Source of the DNA: Antrihabitans stalactiti
Lineage (GTDB): Bacteria; Actinomycetota; Actinomycetes; Mycobacteriales; Mycobacteriaceae
Reading direction: 5' to 3'
Assembly (NCBI RefSeq): GCF_012932915.1
Contig: NZ_VCQU01000001.1
Span: 186,001 to 250,000 of the forward strand
DNA: 64,000 bases
Below, one piece after another: positions 26,949 through 37,160 of this stretch (the first letter of the stretch is position 1; each line of letters begins with the position of its first letter). The translations under genes and the position numbers were made by a program. The notes beneath the pieces are model-generated. The model had not been told where the DNA came from. It was given only the letters and a program-made list of their open reading frames with translations, and ran no database searches.

Positions 26949-27965
26949 TCAGAACAGGGTCAAGGCCGGGTCGGGCTTCGCAACGACGATGTCGGGCGCA
27001 GGCATCGAGGCACTCGAAGACCGTTCGGCGAGACCGTGTTTGCGTAACAGCGGTTCGAGGCGAGCGGCCAGCCACGTCCGGTATTCGGGTGTGACGTACG
27101 CGCCACGGTCGTAGAGCTGGCGGTACTTTCGCACCAAAGCAGGGTGCTCGGCACCCAGCCATGACATGAACCATCCGCGCGTGCTGCCGCGCAGGTGCAT
27201 CGGAAATGCCGTCACGCGGACCGCGCCCGAATCGGCGATCGCGGCGAGCAATCCGTCGAGGTGACTTGTCGAGTCGGTCAGGTACGGAATTACCGGTGCG
27301 ACCATGACGTTGACAGCGAACCCCGCGTCGGTCACCGACCGGATGAGCTCCAGCCGTGCCTTCGGCGACGGCGTACCCGGCTCTATCTCCTTCTGCAACG
27401 CGTGGTCGTGAATGGCCAACGAGACGCCGATACGTACGTCGACATGCTGCGCCGCCAACGTGAGCAGCGGCAGGTCGCGCCGCAACAAGGTGCCTTTGGT
27501 GAGGATCGAGAAGGGCGTCCGCGATTCAGTGAGCGCACGAATGATGCCCGGCATCAACCGATATCGCCCCTCGGCGCGTTGGTACGGATCGGTGTTCGTA
27601 CCGAGCGCGACCGTTTCCTGACGCCAGGATCGGCGGGCGAGTTCGCGGCGAAGCACCGCCGCGATGTTGGTCTTCACCACTAGCTGTGTATCGAAATCGC
27701 GACCGGAATCGAGCTCCAAATACTCGTGCGTCGGTCTGGCAAAGCAGTACCGGCACGCGTGCGAGCAGCCTCGCATCGGATTTATCGTCCAACCGAACGG
27801 CAGCTCCGACTCGACGGGCATCTTGTTGAGGGCGCTCTTGCACAGCACCTCATGAAACGTGATCCCCTCGAACTCTGGCGTTTGCACACTACGGACGAGG
27901 CCGGACCGCTCCAGACCGGGCAACGCACCCTCGTCCGCACCCAAGAGCTGGCCTTGCCACCGCAT
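26949..27965 (-). CDS. Radical SAM protein, Rv2578c/SplB-related
   Basis: A 338-residue radical SAM protein of the COG1533 (spore-photoproduct-lyase-related) group. The cluster motif is CSHACRYCFAR (C67, C71, C74), followed by the aromatic-rich HEYLELD and by NTDPYQRAEGRYRLMPG and IRALTESRTPFSILTKGTL. Length and flanking gene order match M. tuberculosis Rv2578c, which I recall as a LexA-regulated gene of unknown function. A LexA-like box lies only 8 bp upstream of the ATG (27974-27989). A role in DNA-damage response, perhaps reversal or processing of a nucleic-acid lesion, is inferred and unproven. Confidence 0.9.
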   Translation of the reverse strand: MRWQGQLLGADEGALPGLERSGLVRSVQTPEFEGITFHEVLCKSALNKMPVESELPFGWTINPMRGCSHACRYCFARPTHEYLELDSGRDFDTQLVVKTNIAAVLRRELARRSWRQETVALGTNTDPYQRAEGRYRLMPGIIRALTESRTPFSILTKGTLLRRDLPLLTLAAQHVDVRIGVSLAIHDHALQKEIEPGTPSPKARLELIRSVTDAGFAVNVMVAPVIPYLTDSTSHLDGLLAAIADSGAVRVTAFPMHLRGSTRGWFMSWLGAEHPALVRKYRQLYDRGAYVTPEYRTWLAARLEPLLRKHGLAERSSSASMPAPDIVVAKPDPALTLF

Positions 27966-27973
27966 GGCTAAAG

Positions 27974-27989
27974 TCGAACATGCGTTCTA
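27974..27989. promoter_or_regulatory. LexA (SOS) box upstream of the radical SAM gene
   Basis: TCGAAC-ATGC-GTTCTA matches the mycobacterial SOS consensus TCGAAC-N4-GTTCGA with one mismatch. It lies 8 bp before the start of the minus-strand radical SAM gene, a position suited to repression. A second box precedes ruvC. Confidence 0.75.
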
Positions 27990-28137
27990 TCCTGTGTCAA
28001 GGCGACGCCGCCGAAGTGCAGTTCATCACCATCATCACTGCGCCGTCCGCTATATTGACCCGAGGGGGCGCGGGGGCGTCAAGCACATATGCGGGGCGGA
28101 TTGTCGTCGCGCTGACGAAAATTGGGGGGCAACACAA

Positions 28138-28464
28138 ATGACAGATCTGACCGTGCACCTAGCCGGTATTCAGCAATTCGGCGACTCGGCGGCGAAGGCA
28201 GCCGCCCAGGTCGCTACCGCGGGTGCGTACGACCTGGCCGCCAACGTTGCGGCCTTGACGCCCGCACTCGGACTGATAGGCGCCGACTTTCTGGCCGCCT
28301 TCGCCCAAGCCCAGACCAATCACGCCCAGTCGGTAGCCGAGCTCGCGACCCACTTCAGCTCTACCGCGGTAGCGGCGTACGAGACGGCCGCGAATTACCA
28401 AGGCACCGACGATGCCACGACGGCTGCACTCAACTCTGCTGCGCAGGGCACGGTGACGGCATGA
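28138..28464 (+). CDS. EspC-like type VII secretion target protein
   Basis: A 108-residue helical protein rich in Ala with the layout of the EspC/DUF2580 family: N-terminal LTVHLAGIQQFGDSAAKAAAQV, a central loop (LTPALGLIGADFLAAFAQAQ) and a second helix ending in ETAANYQGTDDATTAAL, where a Y-x3-D-like secretion signal lies. Such proteins are exported by ESX systems, usually with a longer partner. ATG 28138 has a G-rich site upstream, and a TATATT box at 28051 may be its promoter. The stop overlaps the next start as ATGA, so the two are translated together. No ESX apparatus gene is in the window. Confidence 0.75.
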   Translation: MTDLTVHLAGIQQFGDSAAKAAAQVATAGAYDLAANVAALTPALGLIGADFLAAFAQAQTNHAQSVAELATHFSSTAVAAYETAANYQGTDDATTAALNSAAQGTVTA

Positions 28465-29696
28465 GCACCCAGGGCAATGCATCGACGGCATCCACTGTCA
28501 CAGCTCCAACCACGCCGGCGCTGACTCCTCAGCAGCAGCTCGAGAATCTCCTGGGCTTCCCGTTGCCGACAATCCCTACTGTCGATCAGCTGTTGAAGCC
28601 GATAAACGACGCGTGGAGCAGCTTCGGCACCGGGTATCTCGCGAACCTGAATCCGTCCACGATTCTGACCGACTCGACCGCATTCATGAACGCCGCGCTC
28701 GAATTGGCAACCGGCGCAACAACCGTGCTCGATTCCGAATGGTCGAGCAATGCGGGGACCAACGCGACAGAAACCTCGAAGACGGCGGTCGCGTCAGGCG
28801 ACAAGGTGAACGCGCAGGCCACCCAGATCTCGGGATTGACGACGAATGCGACGGCGACCGTTGCCGCGGGCAATGCCAATCTCGCAACCATCGCCGAGTC
28901 GTTCGTCGCGACTGCGGCCGCCGCCGCGCCGGTGATCTGGACTCCTCCCGGCCAGGCGATGATCATGGCCGCCGCGGCCGAACACATCTCCGCAGCACTG
29001 GAAGTCGTGCAGGGCACTCGTGCCAGCATGACGACACAGACAGCGCAGATGACAGAAGCCGGTCAAAAGGTCGAGACTCCAGCGCCGGTCGCGACCAACG
29101 GAACGCCCACGAACGCGGCGTCATCGACCAGAACGCCCTTCACGCTGGTCAAGTCGATTCTGACGAACGTCGGAAAGCCACTGATCACGACTGCGAATGC
29201 CGGTTCCAAGGTGGTGCTCGATTTCGTCCCGGGGGCGAACAAATCCACCACTACGGACCCGTCCAAGGCGACGGCCGACCTGTCCAAGGCGACCACCACC
29301 GCCCCTCAGCTGGCGACGACGGTTCAAGCCGGTGTCAGTCCGACCCAGAACTCGTCGAGCCTAAAATCATCCGACCCGTCAGCCACTACGCAGAAAAATC
29401 TGCAGCCGGGAACGATCAGTCAGCCGGGAACCACGGAAACGCACGCCGCGTCGGTTGCCAACACGCATGCCTCCACGGCGGCCGCGCCGAACGTCAGCTC
29501 GACTGGACTCGGCACCGGCGCAGGCATGATGCCGATGGCCGGCGCGCGCGCAGGCAACGACGAGCACCGATCGAACCAGAGCTATTTCGTCGACGCCGTC
29601 AACCGGACCGACGTGGTCGGTGATCTCGGCACGGTCGTCTCCCCCGTCATCGGAGCCGACATCTCCGAGGAGAACAACGGCGTCACCGAGGCTTGA
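28461..29696 (+). CDS. PPE/EspB-like type VII secretion-associated protein
   Basis: A 411-residue protein, Ala/Thr/Ser-rich. An N-terminal helical part (about residues 20-205) includes [29 protein letters not shown] and [25 protein letters not shown] low-complexity Thr/Ser/Lys-rich linker follows (about 205-345, with the repeat [14 protein letters not shown]). The C-terminal tail ([30 protein letters not shown]) is typical of large ESX-secreted proteins of Nocardia and Rhodococcus. It starts with ATGA overlap after the EspC-like gene. The specific ESX system used is unknown. The end overlaps the convergent mdh by 14 bases. Confidence 0.72.
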   Translation: MSTQGNASTASTVTAPTTPALTPQQQLENLLGFPLPTIPTVDQLLKPINDAWSSFGTGYLANLNPSTILTDSTAFMNAALELATGATTVLDSEWSSNAGTNATETSKTAVASGDKVNAQATQISGLTTNATATVAAGNANLATIAESFVATAAAAAPVIWTPPGQAMIMAAAAEHISAALEVVQGTRASMTTQTAQMTEAGQKVETPAPVATNGTPTNAASSTRTPFTLVKSILTNVGKPLITTANAGSKVVLDFVPGANKSTTTDPSKATADLSKATTTAPQLATTVQAGVSPTQNSSSLKSSDPSATTQKNLQPGTISQPGTTETHAASVANTHASTAAAPNVSSTGLGTGAGMMPMAGARAGNDEHRSNQSYFVDAVNRTDVVGDLGTVVSPVIGADISEENNGVTEA

Positions 29697-30681
29697 CGAA
29701 GCCCAACTCTTCGACTGCCGCCCGCTCGTGTTCGAGTTCGGCGACCGACGCGGAGATGCGTTGTTGGGAGAACTCAGCGATGTCGAGGCCCGGAACGATC
29801 GTGTATTCGCCGTCGGTACACGTCACAGGGAACGACGAGATCAAGCCCTCCGGCACCGAGTAGGAACCGTCGGAGCAGACAGCCATCGACACCCAGTTTG
29901 AGCCGTCCGTTCCCCGGACCCAATCACGGACGTGATTGATCGCGCCGTTGGCCGCACTTGCGGCGGACGACGCACCGCGGGCCTTGATGATCGCGGTGCC
30001 ACGTTCCTGCACGGTCGGGATGAAATCGTGCTCGAGCCAGTCCGGGTCGTCCACGACCTCCAACGCCGGCCGCCCAGCGACCGTGGCGTGAAACAGGTCC
30101 GGGTACTGGGTGTTCGAGTGGTTGCCCCAGATCGCGACCCGTTCGATGTCGGCCGCTGCGGCGCCGGTCTTCTTCGCCAGCTGCGCGATCGCACGGTTGT
30201 GGTCGAGCCGAGTGAGCGCAGTGAACCTGGACCGTGGCACATCGGGAGCGTTGTTCATCGCGATGAGCGCGTTCGTGTTGGCGGGGTTGCCGACGACGAG
30301 AACCTTGACGTCGTCGTCGGAGACCGCGTTGATCGCCGAACCGTGGTCGGTGAAGATGGCACCGTTCGCCGCAAGCAGGTCCGACCGCTCCATGCCCTTC
30401 GTTCGCGGACGTGCGCCAACGAGGAGCGCGATGTTCGCGCCTTCGAAGGCAACCTTGGGGTCGTCGGTGATGTCGATCGACGAAAGTAGTGGATACGCCC
30501 CGTCTTCGAGCTCCATGGCCACACCTTCGAGCGACGCGACGGCAGCCGGAATCTCGAGGAGCCGCAGCCGAATCGGTGCATCCCGACCGAGCATCGCCCC
30601 ACCCGCGATCCGAAACAGGAGCCCGTACGCAATCTGACCGGATGCTCCGGTAACGGTCACGGTGACTGGCGTAGTACCCAC
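29683..30681 (-). CDS. mdh: Malate dehydrogenase
   Basis: NAD-dependent malate dehydrogenase of the TCA cycle, 332 residues. It shows the nucleotide-binding [35 protein letters not shown] (active-site loop arginines), [20 protein letters not shown] and the catalytic histidine in [12 protein letters not shown]. The GTG at 30679-30681 was chosen because AGGGAGG precedes it and the N-terminus then matches the family. A much longer frame continues upstream through the monooxygenase region and is not real. It lies 86 bp downstream of the sulfur operon on the same strand; read-through is possible but a separate promoter is expected. Confidence 0.97.
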   Translation of the reverse strand: MGTTPVTVTVTGASGQIAYGLLFRIAGGAMLGRDAPIRLRLLEIPAAVASLEGVAMELEDGAYPLLSSIDITDDPKVAFEGANIALLVGARPRTKGMERSDLLAANGAIFTDHGSAINAVSDDDVKVLVVGNPANTNALIAMNNAPDVPRSRFTALTRLDHNRAIAQLAKKTGAAAADIERVAIWGNHSNTQYPDLFHATVAGRPALEVVDDPDWLEHDFIPTVQERGTAIIKARGASSAASAANGAINHVRDWVRGTDGSNWVSMAVCSDGSYSVPEGLISSFPVTCTDGEYTIVPGLDIAEFSQQRISASVAELEHERAAVEELGFVKPR

Positions 30682-30767
30682 AGCGATGCCCTCCCTGCTA
30701 GCCGACTCCCCCAACTGTATTAAGTCGGCCGACCAGTCTGGCAGCCAGATTGCCTGTGAGAGTGCTC

Positions 30768-31916
30768 TCAGCTCGTCGACGCCGCCGCAAACGGGACCGA
30801 CGAGTGGGAGACCTGCGCCGGTCGAGTCGGGTGCCGCCACAGGCCGCGTCGCTCGAGAATCGGGAGCACTCCCTCGCCGAACCAGTACGCCTCCTCCAGG
30901 TGCGGGTACCCGGACAGGATGAAATGTGAGATGCCGAGGCTCGCGTACTCGGCGAGGCGGTCCGCAACCTCCTCGTGCGAGCCGACCAACGCCGTTCCCG
31001 CGCCACCGCGGACCAGTCCGACGCCTGCCCAGAGGTTCGGGCCGATCTCGAGCCGGTCCGTGCTGCCGCCGTGCAACTCGCGCATCCGCCGCTGACCCTC
31101 GGATTCGCTCCGAGCGAGACTTGCTTGCACCCGTTCGACTGCTGCGGGGTCGATCGCGGCAAGCAGTCGGTCCGCCTCGGCCCACGCCTGCTCGGACGTA
31201 TCGCGGCTGATCACATGAATTCGCAAGCCGTAGTCCAGCATTCGACCGTGGTCGACGGCGAGCCCGCGAATCCATTCGAGTTTCTTCGCCACCGCGGCGG
31301 GCGGTTCGCCCCACGTCAGGTAGGTGTCGGCGTAGCGCGCCGCGACCGGACCTGCCGGCCCCGAGGACCCACCGAAGAACACCGGCGGCACCGGATCGGG
31401 TTGCCTGCCGAGTGCGGCTTGCTCGATGTGGATGTGGTTGCCCTTGAACGTGACCGGTGTCGGCGATGTCCACAACTGGCGCACGACATCGAGGAACTCG
31501 CCGCAACGTTCGTAGCGCTCGTCCTTGCTCAGGAAGTCGCCGTAGGCCTCCTGCTCGTGCTTCTCGCCGCCGGTGACGACGTTGAGCAGCAACCGCCCGC
31601 GTGACTGCCACTGGAAGGTCGTCGCCATCTGCGCGGCCAGCGTCGGACTGAGCAAACCAGGCCGGAATGCTACGAGAAACTTCAGCGTCTCGGTCGTCTC
31701 GACCATCATCGCCGTGGTGAGCCACGCGTCTTCGCACCATGCGCCGGTAGGCGTCAGCACGGCCTCGAAACCGTTGTCTTCTGCGGCAGAACCGATTTGG
31801 TTCAGGTAACGCAGGTCCGCAATTCGGTCGCCCGACATCGACGTCCCGTGCCCGCCGGCAACGAGGTTGCGTGAATCGCCGTAGGTCGGCAGGAACCAGT
31901 GAAACTTCAGGGTCAT
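30768..31916 (-). CDS. FMNH2-dependent monooxygenase, SsuD (alkanesulfonate) type
   Basis: Luciferase-like (LLM class) flavin-dependent oxidoreductase of 382 residues. The N-terminus [14 protein letters not shown] and the blocks [41 protein letters not shown] and [11 protein letters not shown] are those of alkanesulfonate monooxygenases, which release sulfite from C1-type sulfonates. It is the third gene of the sfnG operon, consistent with the last desulfonation step in sulfone-derived sulfur assimilation. ATG 31916 has GGAG upstream. No dedicated flavin reductase or transporter is present in the cluster. Confidence 0.9.
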   Translation of the reverse strand: MTLKFHWFLPTYGDSRNLVAGGHGTSMSGDRIADLRYLNQIGSAAEDNGFEAVLTPTGAWCEDAWLTTAMMVETTETLKFLVAFRPGLLSPTLAAQMATTFQWQSRGRLLLNVVTGGEKHEQEAYGDFLSKDERYERCGEFLDVVRQLWTSPTPVTFKGNHIHIEQAALGRQPDPVPPVFFGGSSGPAGPVAARYADTYLTWGEPPAAVAKKLEWIRGLAVDHGRMLDYGLRIHVISRDTSEQAWAEADRLLAAIDPAAVERVQASLARSESEGQRRMRELHGGSTDRLEIGPNLWAGVGLVRGGAGTALVGSHEEVADRLAEYASLGISHFILSGYPHLEEAYWFGEGVLPILERRGLWRHPTRPAQVSHSSVPFAAASTS

Positions 31917-31960
31917 CGGAGCACTCCAATGTTGGTACAACACATGTCTGTTCAGTCCTG

Positions 31961-33181
31961 TCAGATCAAGCCGTGCCGAGGCGGCGGCTCGTTGTGGAGC
32001 ACGACCCGGCCGATGTGCTGGTACTTCCAGCGCACCGGGTCGTGCAAGGTGTGCGTGCGGGCATTGCGCCAGTGCCGATCCAGATCGAGATCCGCCGCGG
32101 CCGAACGGGTACCGGAGACCTCGAACAACGCCGCCGACACCACCATGGCGCTCTTCTCGGCGACGATCTTCGCCACTGCCACAGCGACCGACGCAGCTGA
32201 GGCGTGCTGCTCGTCCGGTTCAGCGAACGCGAGATCGACCGCGCGACCGGCGGTCTCGAGTGTCGCCTCCGCGCTGGCAACTGCGACGGCCAATTCGCCG
32301 AATCGCTGGACCAGCAGTGGGTCCTCGATGGCCCGATCGACTTTCGCCTCGAACCACGGTCGGCTTTTCGTCCGCGCAAACTCGGCGGCGTCGTCGAGCG
32401 CTGCGCGCGCGATGCCGACATCGATTGCCGTGTGCAGCAATTGAGCGAACGCACCGTAACTTGTCGGACCGTCGAATGCCGGCGAGCGTCGAACGACCCA
32501 TTCCGGTTGCACCGCAACATCGTTCAACGTCACCGTCCCGCTGCCGGTCAGTCGCTGACCGAGCCCGTTCCAGTCGTCGACCACGGTGAGGCCGGCAGCG
32601 TCTGCCGGGACGTAGAGGATGTAGTCCCCTGCCGGTAGAGCAGAGAGGCGTCGCGGATCGTGCAACCGCGCCAACACCGGAATCCAATGCGCGAACAGCG
32701 TTCCAGTGCAGTAATACTTCTCGCCATCGAGCCGAAATCCGCCCGACCCGTCCGGCGTGAACGTCGTGGCGATGTCGGTGAGCGTCTTGCCGCCACGCTC
32801 GGATTGCGCATTGGCAAACCGCCTGCCGCGCAGAACTTCCGCAAAGAAGAAACGCTGCTGTTCCGTGGTCGCCGCGACCTTCAACAGCTGGACGTACACG
32901 AAGTGACTCTGCGGGATCTGCGCAATGTTCGGGTCTGCCGTCGCCAGAGTCCGCAGCACCTCGGCAAGCGCCGACGGCGAAATATCCGCGCCGCCGAACT
33001 CGGCAGGCACGGTGGCGCCGTAAATCCCGGACCGTGACAGTTCGTCGATCTCGGCCGCAGGCAGTCGACGCTCTCGATCCCGGTCCGCAGCGTCTATCGC
33101 GAACCGTTGCGCAAGCGTCCGCGCAACCGAGACCGCCTCTGCCGCACTGGAAACCAGTGCGGCGTCGAGGAATGCGGTCAT
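31961..33181 (-). CDS. Acyl-CoA dehydrogenase-fold flavoprotein, SfnB/DszC type
   Basis: A 406-residue member of the acyl-CoA dehydrogenase superfamily in the DszC/SfnB branch that uses reduced flavin for oxygenation of sulfur or related substrates. Motifs: [61 protein letters not shown], and a C-terminal [30 protein letters not shown] block that replaces the usual catalytic base region. ATG 33181 overlaps the sfnG stop as ATGA. Its place between sfnG and the SsuD-type gene suggests it works in dimethyl sulfone or methanesulfinate metabolism; the exact step is inferred. Confidence 0.88.
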   Translation of the reverse strand: MTAFLDAALVSSAAEAVSVARTLAQRFAIDAADRDRERRLPAAEIDELSRSGIYGATVPAEFGGADISPSALAEVLRTLATADPNIAQIPQSHFVYVQLLKVAATTEQQRFFFAEVLRGRRFANAQSERGGKTLTDIATTFTPDGSGGFRLDGEKYYCTGTLFAHWIPVLARLHDPRRLSALPAGDYILYVPADAAGLTVVDDWNGLGQRLTGSGTVTLNDVAVQPEWVVRRSPAFDGPTSYGAFAQLLHTAIDVGIARAALDDAAEFARTKSRPWFEAKVDRAIEDPLLVQRFGELAVAVASAEATLETAGRAVDLAFAEPDEQHASAASVAVAVAKIVAEKSAMVVSAALFEVSGTRSAAADLDLDRHWRNARTHTLHDPVRWKYQHIGRVVLHNEPPPRHGLI

Positions 33182-34299
33182 GCGAGCAACGGCTCCAGCT
33201 CGCGCTCTTGGTCGGCTTCCAGTTCACGAACCAACGGCAGCACTCGCGCACCGAAGTACTCGATCTCCTCCTGGAAGTGCAGGAACCCGCCGAGGATCAG
33301 GTCGACGCCACGACGGCGGTATTCGACGATGCGCTCGGCGATCTGCTCGGGCGTGCCGATGAGCTGACTACGGAATCCGTCGTTGTATTGGACGAGATCT
33401 TCGAACGTGGAGTCGGCCCACATCCCCTTCTTGTCGGCCGTCGATGCGCCTGCTTGCTGCACGGCTCCGCGGAAGCCCTCCACCGCAGGCTTGTTCGCCT
33501 TCTCGATGATCTCGCGCAACGTGTCACGCGCCTCGGCCTCGGTGTCGCGAGCGATGATGAAGCCGTTGAGCCCGAATTTCACTTCACGCTTGTGCGCGCG
33601 AGCGACATCCCGCACGTCGATGAGTTGCTCGGTGACGCCGTCGAAGTCCTTGCCGTTGCTGAAGTACCAGTCCGAGTACTTGCCCGCATTCTGGCGGGCG
33701 GCCGCAGAGTTGCCGCCCTGGAACAGTTCCGGATTCGGTCGCTCAGGTGTGTTGAGCGGCTTCGGCTTCAAGGTGAAGTCGTGGATTCGGTAGAAATCGC
33801 CACGGAAGTCGACCTCGTCCTCGGTCCAGATCTTGCGCAGGACCTGCAAGAACTCGGCGCTGCGCCGGTAGCGCTCGTCGTGCTCGAGCCACGGCTCGCC
33901 GAGGTGGGTGAACTCGTCCTTGAACCAGCCGCTGACGACGTTCACGGCAAATCGCCCGTTGGACAGGTGATCTGCGGTCGCACCGAGCTTCGCGAGGACG
34001 GCCGGCTGCCACAGGCCGGGGTGTACGGCGGCGATGACCTTGAGCCGCTCTGTCGCGAGCAGCAGAGCAAGGCTGAAGCTCGTCGATTCGTGCTGGTACT
34101 CGGCGCCGTAGCTCGCCTCGTAGCGGACCTGGCTCAGCGCGTACTCGAAGCCGTTGTTCTCGGCCGTCTGCGCGAGCTTCTTGTTGTATTCGTAATCCCA
34201 GCTGGTGCGCTGCTCGATGGTCGACGTGACGAGGCCGCCACTGACATTCGGCACCCAGTAGGCGAACTTGATCTCGTCTGCGATGCGTTCGGTACTCAT
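33178..34299 (-). CDS. sfnG: Dimethyl sulfone monooxygenase SfnG
   Basis: FMNH2-dependent LLM-class monooxygenase of 373 residues that converts dimethyl sulfone to methanesulfinate. The sequence FAYWVPNVSGGLVTSTIEQRT at the start, NGFEYALSQVRYEASYG, HPGLWQPAVLAKLGAT, NVVSGWFKDEF and FQGGNSAAARQNAG are characteristic. ATG 34297-34299 gives the usual N-terminus; the upstream extension is not conserved. It is the first gene of sfnG-SfnB/DszC-like-SsuD-like, a compact sulfur-scavenging operon, which would normally be induced under sulfate starvation. No regulator gene is adjacent. Confidence 0.92.
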   Translation of the reverse strand: MSTERIADEIKFAYWVPNVSGGLVTSTIEQRTSWDYEYNKKLAQTAENNGFEYALSQVRYEASYGAEYQHESTSFSLALLLATERLKVIAAVHPGLWQPAVLAKLGATADHLSNGRFAVNVVSGWFKDEFTHLGEPWLEHDERYRRSAEFLQVLRKIWTEDEVDFRGDFYRIHDFTLKPKPLNTPERPNPELFQGGNSAAARQNAGKYSDWYFSNGKDFDGVTEQLIDVRDVARAHKREVKFGLNGFIIARDTEAEARDTLREIIEKANKPAVEGFRGAVQQAGASTADKKGMWADSTFEDLVQYNDGFRSQLIGTPEQIAERIVEYRRRGVDLILGGFLHFQEEIEYFGARVLPLVRELEADQERELEPLLA

Positions 34300-34384
34300 A
34301 GTCGACGAGTCTCGCGACCGGAAGCGAATCACCCAACCCATGCGCGTTGCACGAGTGAAACCCTTGACAGCACAGACGGTCGAG

Positions 34385-35011
34385 TCAGTCGACCAGCCCG
34401 GCAACCTCGGCGTCGGTGAGCGTCGTCTCAGAGCTGCGGGCGGCGTCGAGGGCGAGACGCATGGCGCGATAGAGCGGACGCTCCCCCAGTACCGCGTCCC
34501 GAGCCTCGGCACGAAGCTGTTGCACCAGAACGGAAGCCATCGCCGCGGCAGGGACCAGTTCGCTGGCATCGAGCGCGTCGGCCACGCCGCGCAGCGCCCG
34601 AACCGGCAGCTCGCGACCCGCGTCGTCGAGATACATGGCGAGCGGGATCGTCACGAAGTTGCGACCGTCACCGATCCGGAGAATGACCAGATTCACTCGT
34701 GCCGCACGGACCGACAGTTCGACGGTGACGGCCTCGGCGACGTCGACCTTGTGCGAGAAGAAGGCCCGGCGCTCATGAATCACAGTTCCGGACAACATTA
34801 TTCGAGCACGCAGCGTGAGCAGGATCACGATGACGACGGGCAGGCCGACCACCAGACCGATGATGATCGCGATCATTGCCGGTACGAACAGATACGCCAC
34901 GAATCCGGCAACGACACCACCGAGCGCGAACAGCGCCGCGGTCCGGAGCAGCCGCGGCGCTATTTGAGCTGGTGAAAGCAGATTCAGCGGGATCGTGTCA
35001 GCGCTTGCCAA
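34385..35011 (-). CDS. Predicted membrane protein of unknown function
   Basis: A 208-residue protein with two adjacent hydrophobic helices near residues 23-43 and 45-67 ([39 protein letters not shown]), followed by a cytosolic-looking domain of about 140 residues rich in beta strands and then helices. The pattern suggests a membrane-anchored PH-like domain, but no family is recognised. Its start overlaps the hisS end by 14 bases, so it is probably translated in the same operon. The interval to sfnG (85 bp) contains no clear terminator. Confidence 0.8.
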   Translation of the reverse strand: MASADTIPLNLLSPAQIAPRLLRTAALFALGGVVAGFVAYLFVPAMIAIIIGLVVGLPVVIVILLTLRARIMLSGTVIHERRAFFSHKVDVAEAVTVELSVRAARVNLVILRIGDGRNFVTIPLAMYLDDAGRELPVRALRGVADALDASELVPAAAMASVLVQQLRAEARDAVLGERPLYRAMRLALDAARSSETTLTDAEVAGLVD

Positions 35012-36272
35012 CGAGGGCTCCTACGGTCTCGACGATCGTGTCCAGCGAAACTTGTTGCTGCTCTCCGGTGCCGAGATCTTTCAGCCCGATCGTGCCGTCG
35101 GCGAGGTCGCGTTCGCCGAGCACCAACGCGATCCGCGCGCCCGAGCGATCGGCAGCCTTCATCGCACCCTTCACCCCGCGACCGCCGTAGGAAATGTCGG
35201 CTCGAATTCCCTTGGCGCGCAATTGCGAAATGACGACGAAGAGCTTGGCCTTCGCCTGATCGCCCAACGGCACACCGAATACCTCGCACCGGGCAACTTC
35301 CCCGGCTGTCTTGCCTTCCGCGGTCAGCGCCAGAATCGTTCGGTCGATGCCGAGGCCGAACCCGATGCCCGAAAGGGGCTGCCCGCCAAGCTGAGCCATC
35401 AGACCGTCGTAGCGGCCGCCGCCGCCGATTCCCGACTGTGCACCCAGACCGTCGTGGACGAATTCGAACGTGGTCTTCGTGTAGTAGTCGAGGCCACGGA
35501 CCATCCGAGGATTGACCGTGTAGGCGACGCCAAGCGCGTCCAGGTGCCCGAGTACCTCGTCGAAGTGCGCCTTCGCCGACTCGGACAGGTGGTCGATCAT
35601 CAGCGGCGCATCGGCGGTCAGCGCCTTGACCTCGGGACGCTTGTCGTCGAGAACACGCAACGGATTGATCTCCGCGCGGCGCCTCGTTTCGTCGTCCAAC
35701 GGCAGTCCGAACAGAAACTCCTGCAACAACTCCCGATACTGCGGACGACACGTGTCGTCGCCGAGGGAGGTGATTTCCAGCCGGAATCCGTCGAGTCCGA
35801 GCCCGCGAAATCCGGCGTCGGCCACCGCGATGACCTCGGCGTCCAGCGCCGGATCGTCGACGCCGATGGCCTCGACACCCACCTGCTGCAACTGCCGGTA
35901 ACGCCCGGCCTGCGGCCGCTCGTAGCGAAAGAACGGACCCGAGTAGCTCAACTTCACCGGAAGCTGACCGCGGTCGAGACCGTGCTCGATGACCGCGCGC
36001 ATCACACCGGCGGTGCCTTCGGGGCGCAACGTGACGCTGCGATCGCCACGGTCGGCGAAGGTGTACATCTCCTTGCTGACCACGTCCGTCGATTCGCCGA
36101 CGCCGCGCGCGAACAGCGATGTGTCCTCGAAGACGGGCAGTTCGATGTGCGAGTAACCGGCGAGCCGCGCGGCCTTCGTCAGGCCGTCCCGGACTGCGAC
36201 GAACTCCGCCGACGCCGGTGGCACGTAGTCGGGTACCCCCTTCGGGGCCGCAAAGGTGCTCGGCTTGTTCAC
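34998..36272 (-). CDS. hisS: Histidyl-tRNA synthetase
   Basis: Class II synthetase for tRNA-His, 424 residues. Motif 1 lies near [30 protein letters not shown], motif 2 is [21 protein letters not shown], the histidine-specific motif is [14 protein letters not shown], motif 3 is [15 protein letters not shown] with [12 protein letters not shown], and the C-terminal anticodon domain follows. Start is GTG at 36270-36272. The glyoxalase-like gene that separates hisS and ppiB in M. tuberculosis is missing here, and the divergent cyclophilin follows directly. Confidence 0.97.
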   Translation of the reverse strand: MNKPSTFAAPKGVPDYVPPASAEFVAVRDGLTKAARLAGYSHIELPVFEDTSLFARGVGESTDVVSKEMYTFADRGDRSVTLRPEGTAGVMRAVIEHGLDRGQLPVKLSYSGPFFRYERPQAGRYRQLQQVGVEAIGVDDPALDAEVIAVADAGFRGLGLDGFRLEITSLGDDTCRPQYRELLQEFLFGLPLDDETRRRAEINPLRVLDDKRPEVKALTADAPLMIDHLSESAKAHFDEVLGHLDALGVAYTVNPRMVRGLDYYTKTTFEFVHDGLGAQSGIGGGGRYDGLMAQLGGQPLSGIGFGLGIDRTILALTAEGKTAGEVARCEVFGVPLGDQAKAKLFVVISQLRAKGIRADISYGGRGVKGAMKAADRSGARIALVLGERDLADGTIGLKDLGTGEQQQVSLDTIVETVGALVGKR

Positions 36273-36374
36273 GTTGACAGGGTACGGCGAGCAGCCAGTA
36301 AGCCTCGTCTCAGGTACGGATGGCAGACTCTAACCTCGGTCTGGACATATTCTGCGCATTGGAGGACAACAAGA

Positions 36375-37160
36375 GTGCCCACGAATGAACAGCGACGTGA
36401 AGCGGCGAAGCGCAAGTTGGAGCGCCAGCTCACGCGACGCGCCCAACGAGCGCGTAAGCGGAAGCAGCTCACGATTGCAGGTTCGATTCTGGCGGTCGTC
36501 GCTGTCGTAGCCGGTGGCGCCCTCGTGTACGTGTTGACCAAGAGCGATGGCAGTGTCGCGGTCAAGTGTGAATACCCCGCGAGCCCGCCCAGCCAGCCCG
36601 CCGCGAAGAAGGTCGACCCGCCCAGCACCGATGGTGTGAAGAAGAGTGACGACACCTATGACGTGACGATGGATACCAGTCAAGGGCCCATCGGCCTCGT
36701 CCTGGACAACTCCAAGTCGCCCTGCACGGTGAACAGCTTCCTCAGCTTGGTGAAGCAGAACTACTTCGACGGCACGACGTGCCACCGCCTGACCAACTCC
36801 GCGCAATTGAAGGTCCTGCAATGCGGCGATCCGAGCGGCACCGGCGCAGGCGGCCCCGGCTACAGCTTCGCGGACGAATACCCGATCTCGAAGGATCCGA
36901 CCGCGATGGTTGTCGGTGACTACAAGCGCGGCACCCTCGCGATGGCGAACGCCGGTCCCGACACGAATGGGAGCCAGTTCTTCCTCGTCTTCGGCGATAC
37001 CGATCTGCCGCCGGACTACACGAAATTCGGCACCATCGACGAAGCGGGCTTGCAGACCTTGGACAAGATCGCAGCAGGCGGCATCACTCCCGGTGACCGT
37101 GGACCAGAAGACGGCAAGCCTGTGCTGCCGGTGGACGTGAAGACCGTGGTGAAGAACTGA
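36375..37160 (+). CDS. ppiB: Membrane-anchored peptidyl-prolyl cis-trans isomerase (cyclophilin), first copy
   Basis: A 261-residue PpiB-like protein: basic coiled N-terminus (QRREAAKRKLERQLTRRAQ), one transmembrane helix at about residues 33-54, a Pro/Lys-rich linker and an extracytoplasmic cyclophilin domain. The catalytic arginine lies in CHRLTNSA; the usual FxMQGGD segment reads [19 protein letters not shown], as in M. tuberculosis PpiB, and [21 protein letters not shown] is intact. GTG 36375 is preceded by GGAGGA. A paralogue follows, joined by TGATG. It probably folds exported proteins. Confidence 0.92.
   Translation: MPTNEQRREAAKRKLERQLTRRAQRARKRKQLTIAGSILAVVAVVAGGALVYVLTKSDGSVAVKCEYPASPPSQPAAKKVDPPSTDGVKKSDDTYDVTMDTSQGPIGLVLDNSKSPCTVNSFLSLVKQNYFDGTTCHRLTNSAQLKVLQCGDPSGTGAGGPGYSFADEYPISKDPTAMVVGDYKRGTLAMANAGPDTNGSQFFLVFGDTDLPPDYTKFGTIDEAGLQTLDKIAAGGITPGDRGPEDGKPVLPVDVKTVVKN

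Noticed and set aside
29683-31929. A 748-codon open frame on the minus strand that joins mdh to the upstream region
   Set aside because: Only the last 332 codons are malate dehydrogenase. The upstream part is a different-frame reading of the SsuD-type monooxygenase gene, and a good GTG with ribosome site starts mdh at 30681.
34995-36374. Long plus-strand open frame across hisS running into the first cyclophilin
   Set aside because: It is antisense to the well-conserved hisS and has no family-like sequence before the cyclophilin start at 36375. High GC content makes long antisense frames common.
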